Source of the DNA: Emmonsiellopsis sp. PD_33
Lineage: Eukaryota; Ascomycota; Eurotiomycetes; Onygenales; Ajellomycetaceae
Length of the DNA: 64,000 bases
Direction of reading: 5' to 3'
Assembly (NCBI GenBank): GCA_032988165.1
Contig: JANTQF010000074.1
Span: 62,001 to 126,000, forward strand
Program-made: the position numbers and the translations under genes
The notes under the pieces: model-generated
Told to the model about the DNA's origin: nothing
What the model saw: the letters and a program-made list of their open reading frames with translations, nothing else
The model's database searches: none
Shown: positions 59,056 through 64,000 of the stretch, in pieces
Layout of the letters: each line of letters starts with the position of its first letter
How positions within the stretch are numbered: the first letter of the stretch is position 1

Positions 59056-62000
59056 TTTGTGTAATTTGGTGATGGATGAATCAGTGGTCAATGATGGATA
59101 GGGGTAGGAAGTATGTATCATGAGTGGAATTTGTTTCTCTGGGTTTGCTGCTTCTCCTTTCCCTCCCCCTTTTTTAGTTTAGTCTCTTAGGCAAGAGAAA
59201 AGGAAGGAGAAGAAAGATTCAGAACTAATTACTTACATCCATTCTGTATAGATAGATAGATAGACAGACTGTTAGATAGATAGATTAATTAATAAATTAT
59301 AGAAGAAAGCTATATATATAGATCTCTAGCTATATAAGTAACTATCTTACCTAAGGATAGAGACAGAAAAAAAAAAAAAGGAGGAGAAGAGGGTGAAAAA
59401 GGGGGTAAAACTAACCAACCAACTATCCCATCTATATCCAGTTCATACTCTACTAAATGGATAAATAACTATCTCCTTGTCCATTTTTTCTTCACTAATT
59501 AGCATGGTATGGTTAGTGATATGGAAAAAAGTATTAGTATACTATTTAAACTAATAGAATTATATATAAAATTATATGATAGATTATTAGCTAGTATGAC
59601 CCACTGATTCACATTTCTTGCTGAGTAACTATAAAACATGCTATAGGACTACACTACTAGACTATACTAAAGGCCTTATAAGAAATTCATTTTTGATCTA
59701 AACATCCACATTCAATGCAACATACAAGGTTAATATATAAAGAAAATCATAGATTCCAACAGTATTTCCTCATTCTAATTAAAAGGAATGTAGCTACTAG
59801 CTACTAACAATTTAGTAACAAATTAATTATCTAGATAAGTAAAAAATAGATACAAAATAAAAGTAAAGAGTATTCTAGATCATCTATAAGATTCATCTTG
59901 TAGAAGATTTCACCCCTTTCTATTAAACTATATATAAGTCAGTAATTTATTTACTATCTAATATTAATCCTGAAGATCTATACACTCTATTTACACTGTT
60001 TTTCCCAGAGAAATGCTTTAAAATCATTAGTGATTCTACAAATATTTATGTAAAACTAAAGAGAGATGATAGAGATACTGATAATAAAGCTTCAGAGCTT
60101 TTAGAAGTAGAATCTAATAATAAGGAACTTTCAGTATTAAATAATAATTAAATTATTATATTTATAGGAGAAAATGAACATTCAAAGCTATTTATTTACC
60201 TCTAATAATAAAAGAAGACCTGCCCAGTTAAGATCAAACTATTTATTAGGATGCTTATCTATATGAGAACTCATAAAACCAGTTAGACTAATCTATACTA
60301 ATAGAATGACTTGAAGAAAGGCCCCATTCATTCTATATAATTCTATATGATATATATATAATTTGAATAATTTAAATAGTATATTTATATATTTAATCTT
60401 TATAAAGCTCAGCAACCTGAAGCTCATCAGTATAATAACTAGTAATATAAAGTAGAGCTACTTACCACTAAATTCTCTATAATATATTAAAAATACTATA
60501 TACTAAGTTCTCAGATGTCAATTAATAAGATAATGATTAAATGTTTTAGGCAGAGTTAACATACATATAAGATGCCTAATAAATTGATTCTCTAGGAATA
60601 TAAGATATTTACTCTAATAGAATACAACTATATCTATTTATTCTCCTAATTTAATTATTATCAGAATATAATACTTATATTTTAATTTCCTTTGCTTATA
60701 AAAATAGTATTTATAGTGCTACATCTAATTAACTCTTTTTCTTAACTAACTCCACCTGATCAGGCTAAATCTCAGCTAGAGCTAAAGAATAATTTATCCA
60801 GTATCATTTAATTAATCAGCAATGAGATAGAGTCAGAATAATATTTATCTCCTACTAAAACTCTAATTAATTTAATATTATTAGTACTCACTATGTTTGC
60901 TGCTACATTTACTATATCTCCTACTATATCTTTTACAATATCTGATTTCACCATAATAAAAATACCAATCAAATTTTTAATAGCTTTATATATAATTTAT
61001 ATGGATAATTACTTTACATCTATTCCTCTCTTTCAAGAACTATAAAAAATAAGATTTAATACCTATAGAATTACTCATTCAGAGCAAGCTCTATCTATTC
61101 TTATAGAGCTTTATAATCATATTAAAGATATTAATTAGGGTTCTTTATTTACTCTCAGGCAAGAAGATATTCTTTATCTTATCTAATAAAATAATAATAT
61201 AGTTCTTACACTGTTTATAGTTCATCAATTAGATAGTTATATTCTTTAAATTTAGAAATGCCTAGTAAAGACATCTACTAATATAAAAATAATTAAATAA
61301 GTATTTAATGTAGATTTATAGAGAGAGTTAAAGATTTCAGTCTTTATAAATGATTATAATCACTATATGAATAAGGTAGACCTTCACCTAGTAAATCAAT
61401 ACTGAGTAATATATATTATGTATTATATTATTTATTAGAACTAGCTGCTCATTTTCTACTAGTTAATTAATACTATAATCATTAATACCTATTAAATCTA
61501 CTATTTATATAGAAAGCAGAGAGATAAATCACTTCTAAATCAATTAGCATTCTATAAGAAGCTGTATTAGTAGTTATTTAACTTTCTATTAGAGATTCAT
61601 AATAACCTCTTACCTTAATAATTAAACTCTGAATTCTGATATCAACTACTAATAGATTTTCCTACTAAAATAATCAAGCTGCACCTAGTATCAGTATAAA
61701 AAGAAGATAGGTTAGATGGAAAATCAGTAGGTTCTATAAATATATTATAATTATTCTATATGTAAAAACATCTCTTTATATTTGAAAATATAATATTAGG
61801 ATGAATTCTACTAGATCTACTATAGCATTATAGGCACTGAGAGTGCCCAGGCACTAATTTCAAATTAAAGTTCTATATAATATACTAATATAAATTAATA
61901 CCTAAAAATACACAGTTTACCCAGTAGATTCTCATATAATATATGCTAATGAAACTGTGCTAATTAGTGAAGAAAAAATAGATGAGAGGATAATAAGAAA

Positions 62001-62330
62001 AAAACTGCTATAAATAGATAATAAAAAATGATATATAATATAATTAATAAAAAAATAGATAAATGACTATTCAAAACTACCTGAAAATATAATAATAAGT
62101 AAATAACTCCATTTCATCCCCATCCCATCCCATGTTATATCCTCCCTAATTCTATTTATTTCTTTCTTTATTTAAATATCCAGCCAATTCCAATGCCAGG
62201 GTGTTTTTTTCTCTTCTTGATGATGATAATGATAATGATCCTCAATGGTAAAAAGAAACATACATAAAACTCCATGGACATACATGTACATACATCCTCC
62301 AAAAACAAACCAAATAAAAAAACTCCAAAA
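59056..62330. other. Second CpG-less A+T-rich block
   Basis: After the hydrolase gene CG disappears at about 59,055 and returns at about 62,330. The stretch holds a decayed piggyBac-type transposase in its middle. The first part (59,160-59,960) has GATA-rich microsatellite-like sequence and nothing else I recognise; the last part (61,900-62,330) is likewise unassigned. Confidence 0.8.
59960..61900 (+). mobile_element. piggyBac-type DNA transposon relic (transposase)
   Basis: Decayed transposase fragments appear in family order on the plus strand. The N-terminal segment is 'NPEDLYTLFTLFFPEKCFKI' (~59,966). Then come 'MLIYMRTHKTS' and 'NDLKKGPIHSI' (~60,250-60,340), 'MSINKIMI' and 'HTYKMPNKLIL*EYKIFTL' (~60,510-60,620), 'MDNYFTSIPLFQEL' (~61,001-61,044), and 'FINDYNHYMNKVDLH' (~61,343). 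The 'DNYFTSIPLF' and 'DYNHYMxxVD' strings are characteristic of the piggyBac DDD-transposase family. Frameshifts and many stops show it is dead. Terminal inverted repeats and TTAA flanks could not be identified. Confidence 0.75.
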
Positions 62331-62617
62331 ATCGAACAGAACTAAACCTTTCAGAAATCACACATACATGGATAAATAGAGTAGGTAGATAGATAATCCA
62401 GAATAAACAAACTCTATCTCCCCCCTGCCCTGGAGATGAGATGAGACATGCAGCCTAGTACCCAACACCCAGCACCAAGCACCAGTACAATGCAATGCAA
62501 TGCAATATACAATACAAACCCAAACCAAACCAAACCAAACCAAACCAAACCAAACACCAAATCCCCCCCCCCCCCAATACCAACACCAACACCCAAAAAA
62601 AAAAAAAAAAAAACCAC
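62331..62617. repeat. Simple-sequence run downstream of the TF-like gene
   Basis: A (CCAAA)n run at about 62,515-62,552, a C run at ~62,564-62,574 and an A run at ~62,595-62,613 lie within 100 bp of the stop codon at 62,618, in the presumed 3' UTR. Such runs are prone to sequencing and assembly errors. Confidence 0.7.
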
Positions 62618-64000
62618 TCAAACCTCCACAACAACCGGCCCCTCCCCCACCTCCTCCCAAACCCCCCTAAAACACCCCCCATCCAACCCCCTCACATACA
62701 AACACCCCCCCAACACCCCCTCCACCTCCTCCCAACTCGCCCCCTCCCACCCCCTAATCCCCGCAACCTCCCCCAGCCGCTCCACAAACCACGCCCTCGT
62801 CGGCTGTCCGCGCGCGCCGCGTGCGCCGAGGAAGCAGGCCCAGGCTATTAGGTCGAGGTGCGTGGGGGGGAGGTGGGGGAGGGTGGATGGGGGGAGTTTT
62901 TGTATGGCGCTGGTTAGGTGGTGGACGAGGGCGCGGCCGAGGCCGGAGGAGGGGGGGGAGACGACGAAGCTGAAGCTTAGGTGGAAGATTGCGGCGATGC
63001 GGGCGATGGATTCGAGGGGGGGGAGAGGGGGGGGGAGGGGTTGGGTTGTGGTTGTGGTGGGGGTTGGAAGGCGGTAGGGGTAGTCGAGGAGTTCGTGTTC
63101 GACTTCGTGGGATTTGAAGACGAAGATTTCGTGGTCGGTCGGAGTGAAGTTTGCGGGGGAGGTGGTGCTGGCGTATTCGAAGAAGAGGATTTCGCGCAGG
63201 CTGGAGAGGGCTTTGCGGAGCGGGGCGGAGAGGGAGGGGTTGGTGATGAGGGGGATGCCGGTGGCGAGGAGCGGGGAGCCGGGTGGTGGGGTGATCTTTG
63301 CGGAGAGCTCGGCGGGGATGGGTTGGGGCTCCCATGTTAGGGGGAAGTAGGGGCGGGACATCATCCCGCAGGCTGTTGTTATGTCGCAGCTGGTGATTGT
63401 TAGGTATAGATAGACTGGGGCATTGCTTCTTGGGATGGGATACCCACGTTAATACGTTATTGAGAATCCGGGCGCCTTCGCCTTGGAATGACGGGCTGGT
63501 GATTCCGCCTCGCGCGGCAATCATCTTCCGTAGCCCTTGAACATGGACCCGGGCTTCGTCGAAATCGCCAATAGCCAGCTTTCCAAAAGTGATTAGCGGG
63601 ATTCAAAAGTTATTCGTGCCAGAACTAAGAAAAAGTGACGTACAGCGCCCGATATCAGACTGACGACAATATCAAACGCAGAATCCGCCAACGACAACTC
63701 CGGATCCTGCATCTTCCTGTTCATCTCCGCGATGCACCTGGCCTTCATGAGATAATAACCCGGCTCGACAATGCGACCATGTTCCCCAACGACCTCATTC
63801 CCCTGCGTGATGGCACGGTGGGCGGCGCTGAGACTCATATACCCGAAGAACGGGCCGGGCTCTGAAATCGTAGAGTTGATGATAGCCGTCATGCGAGTTT
63901 TGCTTTCCAGCGGCTGTTTAAATTCCGAGGGAAACGTCATTGGTATTAGGACCTCGGAGACTGTTCCGTCAGCTTTGCGGTCGAATAGATATATAGGGCG
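62618..64000 (-). CDS. Fungal transcription-factor-type protein, C-terminal part (5' end outside window)
   Basis: Exons 64,000-63,644 (open to the edge), 63,578-63,448 and 63,389-62,618 join in frame into at least 419 residues. The first exon reads 'LFDRKADGTVSEV', 'PGPFFGYMSLSAAHRA' and 'MKARCIAEMNRKMQDPELSL'; the second 'DEARVHVQGLRKMIAARGG'. This pattern of helices, with a repeated 'xxHxxGLxxMIxxRGG' motif, is typical of the middle region of fungal-specific transcription-factor-type proteins (PF11951-like). No DNA-binding domain is visible here; if there is one it lies upstream of the window. The gene borders the piggyBac-containing block on its 3' side. Confidence 0.7.

Noticed and set aside
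62448..63077. Plus-strand 209-aa Pro/Asn/Thr-rich open frame
   Set aside because: Starts in simple repeats and runs antisense to the TF-like gene.

Overview
This window looks like nuclear DNA of a filamentous ascomycete, most likely a Eurotiomycete. The reasons are short introns (about 55-150 bp) with GTATGT/GTGAGT donors and CTAAC-type branch points, typical fungal gene families (fasciclin-domain protein, UbiB-type kinase, holocytochrome-c synthase, SLAC1/TehA-type transporter, fungal transcription-factor-type protein), and long A+T-rich blocks of mutated transposons. In those blocks CG dinucleotides are almost absent while TG and CA stay common. I recall such CpG-poor repeats from Coccidioides (Onygenales), but I would not assign an order on this alone.

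Layout. (1) 1-36,048 is an A+T-rich graveyard of nested retroelements, read here as six units. Element A is a Ty3/gypsy relic on the minus strand (8,488-~12,650). Two copies of a second Ty3/gypsy family, B, lie in inverted orientation: B-left (minus, 1-8,487, cut by the window edge) sits inside the integrase of A, and B-right (plus, 15,355-26,759) is complete with two LTRs and appears to sit in an array of ~173-bp repeats. C1 is a 5'-truncated Ty1/copia copy (plus, from ~26,990 to 36,048). C2 is a complete Ty1/copia element (29,148-34,802) with 168-bp LTRs, a half-tRNA(iMet) primer site and a GAACT target duplication, inserted in the reverse transcriptase of C1. An unidentified decayed intron-containing gene lies at 13,651-14,776. 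(2) 36,049-59,050 is gene-rich host DNA. It starts with a broken glycosidase-like gene cut off by the retroelement block. Then come an AYR1-like reductase, a fasciclin protein, an unknown membrane protein, a SLAC1/TehA-type transporter, a UbiB/ADCK-type kinase, a DExH RNA helicase, a cytochrome c heme lyase and a membrane-anchored alpha/beta hydrolase. (3) ~59,056-62,330 is a second CpG-less block holding a decayed piggyBac transposase. (4) 62,618-64,000 is the 3' part of a fungal transcription-factor-like gene that runs off the window.

The most interesting signal is an extra ORF of about 900 codons (ORF3) between integrase and 3' LTR of family B. It is present, as far as the window allows, in both copies. 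Its second half reads as a decayed 2-oxoglutarate/Fe(II)-dioxygenase-like domain. A retroelement carrying a possible nucleic-acid or chromatin oxygenase, in a genome that destroys repeats by CpG/CpA transitions, is worth following up. Among host genes, three have mitochondrial connections (UbiB kinase, heme lyase, probably the helicase); helicase and heme lyase share a 572-bp divergent promoter with a CCAAT box.
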